Source: Curtobacterium pusillum (GTDB lineage: Bacteria > Actinomycetota > Actinomycetes > Actinomycetales > Microbacteriaceae). From it: a DNA stretch of 64,000 bases. How positions within the stretch are numbered: position 1 is the first letter of the stretch; the number at the start of each line of letters is the position of its first letter. The DNA lies in NCBI RefSeq assembly GCF_013359865.1, contig NZ_JABMCE010000075.1:29899-93898 (forward strand), written 5' to 3'. Shown one piece after another: positions 43,322 through 52,347 of this stretch. A program made the position numbers and the translations under genes. The notes under the pieces were generated by a model. The model was not told the origin of the DNA. It made no database searches and saw only the letters and a program-made list of their open reading frames with translations.

Positions 43322-44844
43322 CGACGGACATCGGTCGCGCCTCCGCCATCGCGCTCGTGGGCGTGCAGGGTCGGGTCATCGAGGTCGAGGCCCACCTCAC
43401 GAGTCAGCTGCCCGGGTTCAGCATCATCGGGTTACCCGACGCCGCACTCGGAGAAGCGCGCGAGCGTGTCCGTTCTGCCAGTGCGGTCGCCGACTGTCCG
43501 CTCCCGGCCCGACGGATCACGGTGAACCTCACGCCGGCGTCGATCCCGAAGCGGGGGTCGGGGTTCGACCTCGCGATCGCGATGGCGATCCTCGGGGCCG
43601 AGGGCATCGCGCCCGAGGTCTCCCGCGACGTCGCCTACATCGGGGAGCTCGGTCTCGACGGGCGGGTCCGACCGGTCCCCGGCGTCATCCCGATGGTCAT
43701 CGCGGCACGGGACGCCGGTGTCGAGCGGGTCGTCGTTCCCGTCGGCAACCTCGAGGAAGCGCTCGTCGTCCCGGGCATCGAGGTCCTCGGCACCGCGTCC
43801 CTGCGGGCGAGCGCCATCACCGCCGGTGCGCTGCTGCCTCCGGTCGACATCGAGCCGGTGCTGCCACCGGCTGCCCTCGACCCCGTTCCGCGGGTGCACG
43901 ACCTCGCCGACGTCATCGGGAACGCCGTCGGCGTGCGAGCGGTCATCGCCGCCGCGGCCGGCGGGCACCACATGTTCCTGCTGGGCCCACCGGGCGCAGG
44001 CAAGACGATGCTCGCCGAGCGCCTGCCCGGACTCCTGCCGGACCTCGATGCCGAGGCTGCGCTCGAGGTCGCCTCGGTCCGTTCCGTGAGCGGCCTCGGC
44101 AACCAGTCCTGGAGCGTCCGACCGCCGTGGGAAGCTCCGCACCACTCGTCGTCGGCGATGGCGCTCATCGGTGGGGGATCGGGACTCCTCCGGCCCGGGG
44201 CCGTGTCACGCGCCACGCGAGGGGTCCTCTTCCTGGACGAGGCGACCGAGTTCCCCCGGGCCGTCCTCGACGCGCTCCGCCAGCCGCTCGAGTCCGGGCG
44301 GATCACGATCCACCGGAGCGTCGGCAGCGCCGAGTTCCCGGCACGGTGTCAGGTCGTCCTCGCCGCGAACCCCTGCCCGTGCGGGAACGCGGGGTCCCGG
44401 GGCGGCCCGCTGTGCTCCTGCAGTCCGAGTACGGTGCGCAAGTACCTCGGTCGGATATCCGGGCCACTCCTCGACCGGATCGACATCCGCGTGGCCGTCC
44501 CGCGCGTGACCACGGGCACGATCCGCGCGACCGAGGGGACCGCGCCGACCACGGCCGCCGCGGCGGAACACGTGGCGATCGCCCGGCAGCGGATGGCCGA
44601 GCGGTTGCGGGGGACGGGCTGGAGCTGCAACGCCGAGGTGACCGGTCCCTGGCTCCGGTCGGAGGGACGTGCTGAGCCGGGCGCGACGACCGCGCTGGAC
44701 CGCGCGCTCGACTTCGGCACGCTCACCATGCGGGGCTGGGACCGGGTCATGCGGCTGGCGTGGACGATGGCCGACCTCGGGGACGTGTCGCGGCCCGGCG
44801 CCGATGAGGTCCGACGGGCGCTCGCGCTGCGGAGCGCCCTGTGA
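43318..44844 (+). CDS. comM: YifB/ComM-family AAA+ ATPase
   Basis: A 508-residue ComM-type protein; ComM is a helicase that promotes branch migration during natural transformation. An N-terminal Lon-protease-like domain (GRASAIALVGVQGRVIEVEA through PKRGSGFDLAIAMAILG) precedes the AAA+ Mg-chelatase domain with Walker A GPPGAGKTMLAERLPGLLP, Walker B GVLFLDEATEF and ANPCPCG. The C-terminal Mg-chelatase domain ends in DVSRPGADEVRRALALRS. GTG 43318 overlaps yraN by four bases, and its stop overlaps dprA likewise. Confidence 0.94.
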   Translation: MTTDIGRASAIALVGVQGRVIEVEAHLTSQLPGFSIIGLPDAALGEARERVRSASAVADCPLPARRITVNLTPASIPKRGSGFDLAIAMAILGAEGIAPEVSRDVAYIGELGLDGRVRPVPGVIPMVIAARDAGVERVVVPVGNLEEALVVPGIEVLGTASLRASAITAGALLPPVDIEPVLPPAALDPVPRVHDLADVIGNAVGVRAVIAAAAGGHHMFLLGPPGAGKTMLAERLPGLLPDLDAEAALEVASVRSVSGLGNQSWSVRPPWEAPHHSSSAMALIGGGSGLLRPGAVSRATRGVLFLDEATEFPRAVLDALRQPLESGRITIHRSVGSAEFPARCQVVLAANPCPCGNAGSRGGPLCSCSPSTVRKYLGRISGPLLDRIDIRVAVPRVTTGTIRATEGTAPTTAAAAEHVAIARQRMAERLRGTGWSCNAEVTGPWLRSEGRAEPGATTALDRALDFGTLTMRGWDRVMRLAWTMADLGDVSRPGADEVRRALALRSAL

Positions 44845-46031
44845 CCGCCGCGCCCGACGACGTGCTCGCCCGCGTCGCGTGGAGTGTCCTCGCCGAGCCG
44901 GGCGACGTCGTGGCAGGCGAACTCGTCACGCTGTTCGGCGCGCAGGAGTCGCTCGCCATGGTCCGTCGGGCGGTCGAGTCCGGTCCGGACGACCTCGTCG
45001 GTCGCCTCCGGAGCGGGGTGTCGTTCGCCGACGGGCCGGATCGCGTTCGCACGGCCATCGTCGCCGCACTCGAGCGGTGGCGTCCACGCGCGGGCGGAGC
45101 AGACCCGAACGCCGCCGTCACCGCGGGGACGGCCGTCGGAGCGCGGTTGGTCGTCCCGGGCGATCCCGGATGGCCGACCGCTCTGGACGACCTCGGCCCG
45201 CACGCGCCGTTCGTGCTGTGGAGTCGGTCCGAGCAGGACGACCCGGTGGGGGCGGCCGGTTGCGTCGGGGCGATGGCGGTCGTCGGCTGCCGGGCGAACA
45301 CCGTCGCTGGTGCCGAAGCCGCGGCCGAGATCGCGTCGCTCGCGGCCGACGCGGGGGTCGAGATCGTGTCCGGAGGGGCCTACGGCATCGACGCGGTCGC
45401 GCACCGCGTCGCCGTGGCGGCGGGGACGCCGACGACGGCCGTCCTCGCGGGTGGGATCGATCAGTTCTACCCCGCGGGCAACCACGAGCTGCTCCGGAAC
45501 GTGCTCGCCCGCGGGCGGGTGCTCTCCGAGTCACCGCCGGGGACTCGTCCGACCCGGTGGCGGTTCCTCAGCCGCAACCGGCTCATCGCCGCGCTGTCGG
45601 AAGCGACCGTCGTCGTCGAGGCCGCTGCGCGCTCGGGTGCCCTCAACACCGCGCACCACGCCATGCAGCTCGGGCGACCGGTGTTCGCGGTGCCCGGGGC
45701 GTTCACGTCGGCGGCGTCGGTCGGGTGTCACCGGCTCATCGCCCAGGGGAACGCGCAGATCGTCGTCTCGCCGCGCGACCCGATCACTGCGGTGCTGACG
45801 GGGACGGACGACGTGGCCGTGCGGTCGCGGGTCGCCGAGACCGTGGTCCTCGCGACCGATGCCGACCCGCACGTGAAGCGTGCGCTGGATGCGCTCGACC
45901 GGCGGCCGATCCCGGTGGAGGAGGTCGCCAGGCGCAGCGGACTCTCCGTCGACGACGCTGCGGACGCGCTCGCGTTGGCACAGTTGGAGGGGCTCGTGAC
46001 GCCGCTCGCCGAGGGGTGGTGTCGCCGCTGA
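44841..46031 (+). CDS. dprA: DNA-processing protein DprA
   Basis: DprA (396 residues) loads RecA on incoming single-stranded DNA. The Rossmann-type core has AVVGCRANTVAGAEAAAEIAS, the SGGAYGIDAVAHR DNA-binding motif, AGGIDQFYPAGN, ESPPGTRPTRWRFLSRNRLIA and ARSGALNTAHHAMQLGRPVFAVPG. A C-terminal winged-helix-like domain (RRPIPVEEVARRSGLSVDDA) is also present. GTG 44841 overlaps comM (GTGA). With yraN and comM it forms the competence-type operon common in Actinobacteria; whether the strain is transformable is unknown. Confidence 0.95.
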   Translation: MTAAPDDVLARVAWSVLAEPGDVVAGELVTLFGAQESLAMVRRAVESGPDDLVGRLRSGVSFADGPDRVRTAIVAALERWRPRAGGADPNAAVTAGTAVGARLVVPGDPGWPTALDDLGPHAPFVLWSRSEQDDPVGAAGCVGAMAVVGCRANTVAGAEAAAEIASLAADAGVEIVSGGAYGIDAVAHRVAVAAGTPTTAVLAGGIDQFYPAGNHELLRNVLARGRVLSESPPGTRPTRWRFLSRNRLIAALSEATVVVEAAARSGALNTAHHAMQLGRPVFAVPGAFTSAASVGCHRLIAQGNAQIVVSPRDPITAVLTGTDDVAVRSRVAETVVLATDADPHVKRALDALDRRPIPVEEVARRSGLSVDDAADALALAQLEGLVTPLAEGWCRR

Positions 46032-46050
46032 CGGTGATCGTCCGACGGCC

Positions 46051-46150
46051 GCGGCGGGTGGGCAGGGAACCTGCGGTCACCGGACCTACGCTGGACGCCC
46101 GCGGCGGGTGCGGCCGGGTACGGCGGTCGGCGGACCTACTCTGGGCGCGT
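46051..46150 (+). repeat. 50-bp imperfect tandem duplication of the xerC promoter and start region
   Basis: Two consecutive 50-base units (46051-46100 and 46101-46150) are about 72 percent identical by my count. Both begin GCGGCGGGTG and both carry CGGACCTAC followed by T- or G-CTGG, a -10 like TACGCT or TACTCT at the same offset. The second unit runs into the xerC GTG at 46149 at leaderless distance; the first ends in a non-start ACGCCC. The duplication therefore copied the promoter. Confidence 0.65.
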
Positions 46151-47081
46151 GACGGAACGCACGGACGAACGGCTCGCAGTGGCGGTCGACGCGTTCCTCA
46201 CGCACGCCCGGCACGGCCGCGGCCTCAGCGAACAGACCGTCCGGGCCTACGCCGGCGATCTCGAGCAACTCGTGGAGTTCGCCGCTGCCCGGGGCACCGA
46301 ACGGCTCCCGGACGTCGGGCTCGAGCTGCTCCGCGACTGGTTGTGGGACGCCGACCACCGGGGGCTCGCCCGCAGTACCATCGCGCGCCGGTCGTCGTCG
46401 GTCCGGGCGTTCACGCGATGGGCGAGCGAGTCCGGTCTCATCGCGAGTGATCCCGGCGCGCGACTCCGTGCACCGAAGGGCGCGGCGCACCTGCCGCGGG
46501 TGGTCTCGTCGGACCAGGTCCGCACGCTGCTCGACGGGCTCGCAGGCCGAGCAGCGGGCGACGACCCGGGAGCGCTCCGGGACCTCGCGGTCGTGGAGCT
46601 CCTGTACGCGGCGGCGATCCGGGTGAGCGAGCTCGTGGGCATCGACGTGCTCGACCTCGACCGCGGGCGACTCACCGTCCGGGTGCTCGGGAAGGGCGGG
46701 CGGGAACGGGTGGTGCCCTTCGGGGTGCCGGCACGCGATGCGCTCGAGGCGTGGCTCGAACGCGGGCGTCCGGTCATCGCAGCGCGGTCCGACGCCGCGG
46801 ACACCGGTGCGCTGTTCCTCGGCGATCGAGGAGCTCGGCTCGGGGTGCGGAGCGCCTACCGCATCGTCGCACGGCTGCTGCAGGACCTCCCGGGCGAGGG
46901 GCCGAGCGGACCGCACACCTTCCGGCACACGGCGGCGACGCACCTGCTCGACGGGGGCGCGGACCTCCGTGCCGTGCAGGAACTCCTCGGGCACGCGAGC
47001 CTCGGCACGACGCAGATCTACACGCACGTCTCCTCGGCGCGCCTGCGCGAGGTCTACCGCACCGCACATCCCCGCGCCTAG
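46149..47081 (+). CDS. xerC: Tyrosine recombinase XerC
   Basis: XerC (310 residues) resolves chromosome dimers with XerD. The N-terminal SAM-like DNA-binding domain has HARHGRGLSEQTVRAYAGDLEQL. The catalytic set is complete: Arg in YAAAIRVSELVG, Lys in VLGKGGRERVVPFG, HxxR in GPHTFRHTAATHLLDGGAD, His in LLGHASLGTTQIYTHV and the nucleophile Tyr in that last motif. Chromosomal location after dprA and before the S2 operon is the usual place of XerC, so it is not an integrase of a mobile element. Confidence 0.93.
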   Translation: MTERTDERLAVAVDAFLTHARHGRGLSEQTVRAYAGDLEQLVEFAAARGTERLPDVGLELLRDWLWDADHRGLARSTIARRSSSVRAFTRWASESGLIASDPGARLRAPKGAAHLPRVVSSDQVRTLLDGLAGRAAGDDPGALRDLAVVELLYAAAIRVSELVGIDVLDLDRGRLTVRVLGKGGRERVVPFGVPARDALEAWLERGRPVIAARSDAADTGALFLGDRGARLGVRSAYRIVARLLQDLPGEGPSGPHTFRHTAATHLLDGGADLRAVQELLGHASLGTTQIYTHVSSARLREVYRTAHPRA

Positions 47082-47090
47082 TGGGTCGGG

Positions 47091-47678
47091 TCAGCCGGTC
47101 CAGGCGTCCTCGGGCAGCAGGACCGGCCATGCCGCAGCCGGCAGGTACGGCGTCGGATCGACGTACCGGTCGTCGATCCGCGCGCCGAGGTGCACGCACG
47201 GGTCCGACGCCGGGCAGTGCCCGATCGTCACCCGGCCGACGGCGTCCCCCCGCGCCACGGTGTCGCCCTTCGCGACCGTCGGCTCCACGGAGTCGAGCGT
47301 GCTGCGGAGCCCGCCACCGTGGTCGATCGTCACGACACCGCGACCGGCGACCGCACCGGCGAACGTCACGGTGCCGTCATCGACCGCGACCGCGACGGCC
47401 CCGATCGCCGCCGGGACGTCGAGCCCCCGGTGGCCCGCCGCGTAGTCGTCCGCCGGGGCTTCCCACGGTCGGCTCACCACGCGGCTCCCGGTCGGCCACA
47501 CCCACCGCTCGCCATCGGACCCCCGCGCCGACGCCTCCGGGGGTGAACCGCTGACGGACGAACGTGCTCCGGCGGTCGAGATCGCCCCGTGCACGGCCAG
47601 GACCAGCAGGAGGGCGGGGAACCACGCGACCGGGTGCCCACGGCGGACGAGGCGGGAGAGCCGGCGACGGAGCTGCAT
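47091..47678 (-). CDS. Secreted M23 (LytM)-domain peptidoglycan hydrolase-like protein
   Basis: A 195-residue protein with a basic N-terminus and one hydrophobic segment (VAWFPALLLVLAVHGAIS, residues about 15-35) acting as signal peptide or anchor. The M23 domain has the first zinc-ligand pair in GHRGLDVPA and GTVTFAGAVAGRGVVTIDHGGGLRSTL. The second zinc motif reads PCVHLGAR: the ligand His is kept, but the preceding catalytic His of the usual HxH appears replaced by Cys, so activity may be altered or lost. It is convergent with xerC (10 bases) and divergent from the sugar transporter. ATG 47678 has GGAGGG upstream. Confidence 0.83.
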   Translation of the reverse strand: MQLRRRLSRLVRRGHPVAWFPALLLVLAVHGAISTAGARSSVSGSPPEASARGSDGERWVWPTGSRVVSRPWEAPADDYAAGHRGLDVPAAIGAVAVAVDDGTVTFAGAVAGRGVVTIDHGGGLRSTLDSVEPTVAKGDTVARGDAVGRVTIGHCPASDPCVHLGARIDDRYVDPTPYLPAAAWPVLLPEDAWTG

Positions 47679-47923
47679 GCGGCCACCCTCCCGAGGAACC
47701 ACGCGGGAACCGACCACCGCGAGCCGATCCGTGGATGACGAGCCGCGCCTCCAGGCCTGGGGAGGACAGGTGAGCCGCGCGCGCCGCCGGGTTGGGCCTC
47801 CGCGCTCGACGGGGAGTACAGTCTGGGGCGCTCCGGAACACGCAACGCCGCTCGGACGGCGAACCAGCCGACCGCCGGGGCACCGTGCAGCATCCCGCAC
47901 GGCGGCAGGGAACCTGGAGCATC

Positions 47924-49366
47924 GTGTCGAACACGTCCACCCAGCACGGCGAGGACCGTGCGTTCAAGGGGAAGGTCACCGCGTTCGCGATCGCAGCGGC
48001 GGTCGGCGGCTTCCTCTTCGGATTCGACTCGTCCGTCATCAACGGAGCGGTCGACGCCATCAAGAACGAGTTCGGTCTGTCCGAGGCGGCGAGCGGCTTC
48101 GCGGTCGCCTCGGCGCTCATCGGCTGCGCGTTCGGCGCGTACTTCGCCGGTCGCCTCGCGGACCGCTGGGGTCGCACCCGGGTGATGTTCTGGGCAGCGG
48201 TGCTCTTCCTCATCTCCTCGATCGGCAGCGGGTTCGCGTTCGCCACCTGGGACCTCGTGATCTGGCGTCTCGTCGGCGGCCTCGGCATCGGCACCGCGTC
48301 GGTCATCGCGCCCGCGTACATCTCCGAGGTCGCGCCGAAGCAGATCCGCGGCACGCTGGCCTCCTTCCAGCAGCTCGCGATCACGATCGGTATCTTCGCC
48401 GCGCTCCTGTCCGACCAGGTCTTCGCGGTCACCGCCGGCGGCGCCTCCGAGGTCGTCCTCGGCCTGCCGGCCTGGCGCTGGATGTTCCTCGTCGGCGTGA
48501 TCCCGTCGGTCGTGTACGGCATCCTGGCGATCACCCTGCCGGAGTCGCCGCGCTTCCTGCTCGCCAAGGGCCGCAAGGACGACGCCCGGGACGTGATGGA
48601 GAAGATCGTGCCGCGCGACACGGTCAACACGAGCCTCGAAGAGATCCAGGACGGCATCGACCGCGAGGCCACCGAGAAGAAGGGCTCCATCCGGGGCAAC
48701 CGCTTCGGCCTGCAGCCGATCGTCTGGGTCGGCATCATCCTCGCCGTCCTGCAGCAGTTCGTCGGCATCAACGTGATCTTCTACTACTCGACGACGCTCT
48801 GGCAGGCCGTCGGCTTCAAGGAGAGCGACTCCTTCCTCATCTCCACGATCACCTCGGTCGTGAACGTCGCCGTGACCTTCATCGCGATCTGGCTCGTCGA
48901 CAAGGTCGGTCGCAAGCCGCTCCTGGTCTCCGGCTCCGCGGGTATGTTCGTGTCGCTGACGATGGTCGCCATCGCGTTCTCGCAGGCCACGATCGTGCAC
49001 GGCAACCCCAGCCTCCCCGGCGCGTGGGGCGTCATCGCGCTGATCTTCGCGAACCTCTTCGTCGTCTCGTTCGGCGCCACCTGGGGTCCGCTCATGTGGG
49101 TCCTGCTCGGCGAGATGTTCCCGAACCGCATCCGTGCCACCGCGCTCGGCGTCGGTTCCGCGGCGAACTGGATCGCGAACTTCCTCGTCACGATCTCGTT
49201 CCCGGTCCTGTCCGGCTTCAACCTGACCGTGACCTACGGCATCTACGCCCTGTTCGCCCTGCTCTCCCTGTTCTTCGTCCTCGCGAAGATCCCGGAGACG
49301 AAGGGGCGCTCCCTCGAGGAGATGGGCATCACGGCCGAGGGCGACACGATCAGCGCCAAGGCCTGA
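47924..49366 (+). CDS. MFS sugar porter (sugar/H+ symporter)
   Basis: A 480-residue, twelve-helix member of the major facilitator sugar-porter family (XylE/GalP/AraE type). Signatures are GGFLFGFDSSVINGAVDAI in helix 1, GRLADRWGRTRVM between helices 2 and 3, ISEVAPKQIRGTL, the PESPRFLLAKGR loop, QQFVGINVIFYY in helix 7, DKVGRKPLL and the terminal IPETKGRSLEEM. The substrate is probably a pentose, hexose or inositol, but this cannot be told from sequence. GTG 47924 has GGAG just upstream; a TTGGGC/TACAGT promoter (47792-47822) gives a leader of about 95 bases. No sugar enzyme or regulator is adjacent. Confidence 0.93.
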   Translation: MSNTSTQHGEDRAFKGKVTAFAIAAAVGGFLFGFDSSVINGAVDAIKNEFGLSEAASGFAVASALIGCAFGAYFAGRLADRWGRTRVMFWAAVLFLISSIGSGFAFATWDLVIWRLVGGLGIGTASVIAPAYISEVAPKQIRGTLASFQQLAITIGIFAALLSDQVFAVTAGGASEVVLGLPAWRWMFLVGVIPSVVYGILAITLPESPRFLLAKGRKDDARDVMEKIVPRDTVNTSLEEIQDGIDREATEKKGSIRGNRFGLQPIVWVGIILAVLQQFVGINVIFYYSTTLWQAVGFKESDSFLISTITSVVNVAVTFIAIWLVDKVGRKPLLVSGSAGMFVSLTMVAIAFSQATIVHGNPSLPGAWGVIALIFANLFVVSFGATWGPLMWVLLGEMFPNRIRATALGVGSAANWIANFLVTISFPVLSGFNLTVTYGIYALFALLSLFFVLAKIPETKGRSLEEMGITAEGDTISAKA

Positions 49367-49386
49367 CGCGTCCACGCGACCATCCA

Positions 49387-49423
49387 GGAGGCGCGGTGCG
49401 GGTCCGACCCGCACCGCGCCTCC
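49387..49423. repeat. GGAGGCGCGG-family palindrome, copy 6
   Basis: Perfect 17-bp arms GGAGGCGCGGTGCGGGT (49387-49403) and its reverse complement (49407-49423) around CCG. It begins 21 bases after the transporter stop and precedes the rpsB promoter region. The neighbouring genes are in tandem, so here it should insulate rpsB from upstream read-through. Confidence 0.8.
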
Positions 49424-49509
49424 CGTGCGTCCTGCGACCTGCTAAGGTTCTTCCAGCAGCGCATCCTGCGCTGACTTCGCGCGCCTACCAAGGCACCCCA
49501 TCCACCGGT

Positions 49510-49572
49510 CCCGCTCCTCACGGAGCGGGCGGATGCGGACCGAGGCGCCAGGGGCCACGACCACCGGTCGTG
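49510..49572 (+). promoter_or_regulatory. Structured leader of rpsB
   Basis: The roughly 190-base region before rpsB, downstream of a TAAGGT -10 candidate (49443-49448), contains two stable hairpins: CCCGCTCC/GGAGCGGG with loop TCAC (49510-49529) and CACGACC/GGTCGTG with loop ACC (49556-49572). They may form an autoregulatory S2-binding leader, as other bacteria have, but I cannot match a named family. Confidence 0.4.
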
Positions 49573-49636
49573 ACCGACACAACCGCAACCGTGCGTACGT
49601 CCTCGATGGCGTGCGCCGAGAACAAGGAGGGACGGC

Positions 49637-50563
49637 ATGGCCGTCGTCACCATCCGCCAGCTGCTCGACAGCGGCGTCCACTTCGGACACCAGACCCGTC
49701 GGTGGAACCCGAAGGTGAAGCGCTTCATCCTCGCCGAGCGCTCGGGCATCCACATCATCGACCTGCAGCAGTCGCTGGCCTTCATCGACCGTGCGTACGA
49801 CTTCGTCAAGGAGACGGTCGCCCACGGTGGCACGATCCTCTTCGTGGGCACCAAGAAGCAGGCGCAGGGCTCCATCGCCGAGCAGGCGACCCGCGTCGGC
49901 CAGCCGTACGTCAACCAGCGTTGGCTCGGCGGTCTGCTCACGAACTTCCAGACGGTCTCCAAGCGCCTCGCGCGCATGAAGGAGCTCGAGGAGATCGACT
50001 TCGACGACACGACGAAGGGCTTCACCAAGAAGGAGCTCCTCATCAAGAAGCGCGAGCTGGACAAGCTCCACAAGACCCTCGGTGGTATCCGCAACCTCAC
50101 GCGGACCCCGAGCGCGCTCTGGATCGTCGACACCAAGAAGGAGCACCTCGCCGTCGACGAGGCGCAGAAGCTCGGGATCCCGATCATCGGCATCCTCGAC
50201 ACCAACTGCGACCCGGACGAGATCACCTACCCGATCCCGGGCAACGACGACGCGATCCGCTCCGTCGGTCTGCTCACCCGCATCGTCGCCGACGCCGCGG
50301 CCGAGGGCCTGAAGACCCGCCACAACGGTGGCGACGACGACGAGGCCGCCGAGCCCCTCGCCGAGTGGGAGCAGGAGCTCCTCGGTGGCGAGACCGCGAC
50401 GCCGGCCGCCGACGCCGCGCCCGAGGGTGCGACCGTCGAAGAGAACGACGCAGACGCGCAGGTCGCCGCGAAGGAGATCGGCGAGCCGATCGCCGACGAG
50501 GCGAAGAACGCGGAGCCGACGGCCGAGGCCGAGGCCGCCGCGGAGACCACCCCCGCCGAGTGA
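49637..50563 (+). CDS. rpsB: 30S ribosomal protein S2
   Basis: S2 (308 residues) starts [25 protein letters not shown]. The core includes [72 protein letters not shown] and [21 protein letters not shown]. An acidic Ala/Glu-rich tail of about 60 residues is typical of actinobacterial S2. A strong AAGGAGGG ribosome site precedes the ATG. It heads the rpsB-tsf unit. Confidence 0.98.
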   Translation: MAVVTIRQLLDSGVHFGHQTRRWNPKVKRFILAERSGIHIIDLQQSLAFIDRAYDFVKETVAHGGTILFVGTKKQAQGSIAEQATRVGQPYVNQRWLGGLLTNFQTVSKRLARMKELEEIDFDDTTKGFTKKELLIKKRELDKLHKTLGGIRNLTRTPSALWIVDTKKEHLAVDEAQKLGIPIIGILDTNCDPDEITYPIPGNDDAIRSVGLLTRIVADAAAEGLKTRHNGGDDDEAAEPLAEWEQELLGGETATPAADAAPEGATVEENDADAQVAAKEIGEPIADEAKNAEPTAEAEAAAETTPAE

Positions 50564-50643
50564 CCACCGGGGGCGTCGGGCCGGTCGGCTCGGCGCCCCT
50601 TTCCTCTCTCTACGAACGCACAGTCCAGAAAGGACTCCAGTCA

Positions 50644-51471
50644 ATGGCCAACTACAGCCTTGCTGACGTGAAGAAGCTCCGTGAGGACCTCGGGGCCGGC
50701 ATGATGGACGCGAAGAACGCGCTCGTCGAGGCCGACGGCGACTACGACAAGGCCGTCGAGCTCCTCCGCATCAAGGGCGCGAAGGCCGTCGCCAAGCGCG
50801 ACGACCGCGCCACCTCCGAGGGTGTCGTCGTCGCGACCGCCGGGAACGGCGCCGCGACCGTCGTCGAGCTCGCCAGCGAGACCGACTTCGTCGCGAAGAA
50901 CGAGCGCTTCACCACGCTCGCCGACAAGGTCGTCGCCGCGGTCGCCGCCGCCGGTGCCGCCGACGTCGCGGCCGGCAACGCCGCGCCCCTGGACGGCAAG
51001 ACCGTCGCCGAGGTCATCGACGAGAACGCCGCCGCCCTCGGTGAGAAGCTCGAGCTCCGCACGGTCACCCGTGTCGAGGGCGAGAACTTCGAGATCTACC
51101 TGCACAAGACCAGCCAGGACCTCCCGCCGCAGATCGCCGTCGTCATCGCCTACTCGGGCTCCGACGCCGCCGAGGCTCGTTCCATCGCGCAGCACGTCGC
51201 GTTCGCGAACCCGACGTACCTGACGCGTGACGAGGTCCCGGCCGAGGCGATCGAGAAGGAGCGCGCGACCGTCGAGGCGATCACCCGCGAAGAGGGCAAG
51301 CCCGAGGCCGCCCTGCCGAAGATCGTCGAGGGTCGCCTCAACGCCTACATCAAGCAGGTGTCGCTGCTCGACCAGGACTACGCGAAGGACAACAAGATCT
51401 CCGTCGCGAAGGCCGCCGAGAACGCCGGCATCACGATCCAGGGCTTCGCCCGCGTCAAGGTCGGCGCGTAA
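50644..51471 (+). CDS. tsf: Elongation factor Ts
   Basis: EF-Ts (275 residues) recycles EF-Tu from GDP to GTP form. The N-terminal UBA-like domain is [33 protein letters not shown] with [13 protein letters not shown]. The core has the nucleotide-exchange [10 protein letters not shown] motif, [19 protein letters not shown], and a C-terminal coiled-coil segment [19 protein letters not shown]. It follows rpsB by 80 bases with AAAGGA before the ATG and ends at a clear intrinsic terminator. Confidence 0.98.
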   Translation: MANYSLADVKKLREDLGAGMMDAKNALVEADGDYDKAVELLRIKGAKAVAKRDDRATSEGVVVATAGNGAATVVELASETDFVAKNERFTTLADKVVAAVAAAGAADVAAGNAAPLDGKTVAEVIDENAAALGEKLELRTVTRVEGENFEIYLHKTSQDLPPQIAVVIAYSGSDAAEARSIAQHVAFANPTYLTRDEVPAEAIEKERATVEAITREEGKPEAALPKIVEGRLNAYIKQVSLLDQDYAKDNKISVAKAAENAGITIQGFARVKVGA

Positions 51472-51481
51472 CGAACCCGTG

Positions 51482-51519
51482 ACGGGGCTCGGAACCAACA
51501 GGTTCCGGGCCCCGTTTTT
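51482..51519 (+). terminator. Rho-independent terminator after tsf
   Basis: A 15-bp stem ACGGGGCTCGGAACC (51482-51496) / GGTTCCGGGCCCCGT (51501-51515), with one G-U pair and an AACA loop, is followed by five T residues (51515-51519). It lies 11 bases past the tsf stop and separates rpsB-tsf from pyrH. Confidence 0.92.
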
Positions 51520-51580
51520 CGCGCCCCGACCGGGGCCGCGAGTAGATTCCCACGAGACATTCGACGAAGGGTGCGACCAC

Positions 51581-52300
51581 ATGACGAACGAGAAGACCGG
51601 ACGCCGCCGGGTGCTGCTGAAGCTGTCGGGGGAGGCGTTCGGCGCCGGGTCCCTCGGTGTGAACCCGGACGTCATCAGCACCATCGCGAAGGAGATCGCC
51701 CTCGCCGCACAGGACGTCGAGGTCGCGATCGTGGTCGGCGGCGGCAACTTCTTCCGTGGTGCCGAGCTCTCGCAGCGTGGCATGGACCGGGGCCGAGCCG
51801 ACTACATGGGCATGCTCGGGACCGTCATGAACGCCCTCGCCCTGCAGGACTTCCTCGAGCAGGCCGGCGCCGCGACCCGCGTGCAGTCGGCCATCAGCAT
51901 GACCCAGGTCGCCGAGCCGTACATCCCGCGGCGTGCCGAGCGGCACCTCGAGAAGGGGCGGATCGTCATCTTCGGCGCCGGCGCCGGTCTGCCGTACTTC
52001 TCGACCGACACCGTCGCGGCCCAGCGCGCGCTCGAGATCGACGCGCACGAGGTGCTCGTCGCCAAGAACGGCGTCGACGGCGTCTACACGGCGGACCCGA
52101 AGAAGGATGCCACTGCCGAGAAGCTGCACCACGTCACCTACCAGGACGCCCTGCTGAAGGGCCTGAAGGTCGTCGACGCCACCGCCTTCTCGCTCTGCAT
52201 GGACAACGGCATGCCGATGCACGTCTTCGGCATGGAGGGCGACGGCAACGTCGCCGCGGCGATCCGGGGCGAGCGCATCGGCACGGTGGTCAGCAACTGA
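51581..52300 (+). CDS. pyrH: Uridylate kinase
   Basis: UMP kinase (239 residues) phosphorylates UMP for pyrimidine nucleotide supply. Amino-acid-kinase fold motifs: [25 protein letters not shown] ([17 protein letters not shown]), the [22 protein letters not shown] lid, [24 protein letters not shown] and [16 protein letters not shown]. Own promoter likely: TAGATT near 51543, after the tsf terminator. Followed 47 bases later by frr. Confidence 0.97.
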   Translation: MTNEKTGRRRVLLKLSGEAFGAGSLGVNPDVISTIAKEIALAAQDVEVAIVVGGGNFFRGAELSQRGMDRGRADYMGMLGTVMNALALQDFLEQAGAATRVQSAISMTQVAEPYIPRRAERHLEKGRIVIFGAGAGLPYFSTDTVAAQRALEIDAHEVLVAKNGVDGVYTADPKKDATAEKLHHVTYQDALLKGLKVVDATAFSLCMDNGMPMHVFGMEGDGNVAAAIRGERIGTVVSN

Positions 52301-52347
52301 CCCCGTCCGCTGACTAGACTCGACGCCAGTACCGAAGGAGAACCACC

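Noticed and set aside
46149..47081. Tyrosine recombinase as an integrase of a mobile element
   Set aside because: It has XerC length and motifs and sits in the standard position after dprA; there is no adjacent tRNA, att repeat or cargo.
47677..50640. Long plus-strand open frame running into tsf
   Set aside because: It lies in the wrong frame over the sugar porter and rpsB and has shadow composition; only the part from 50644 (tsf) is real.
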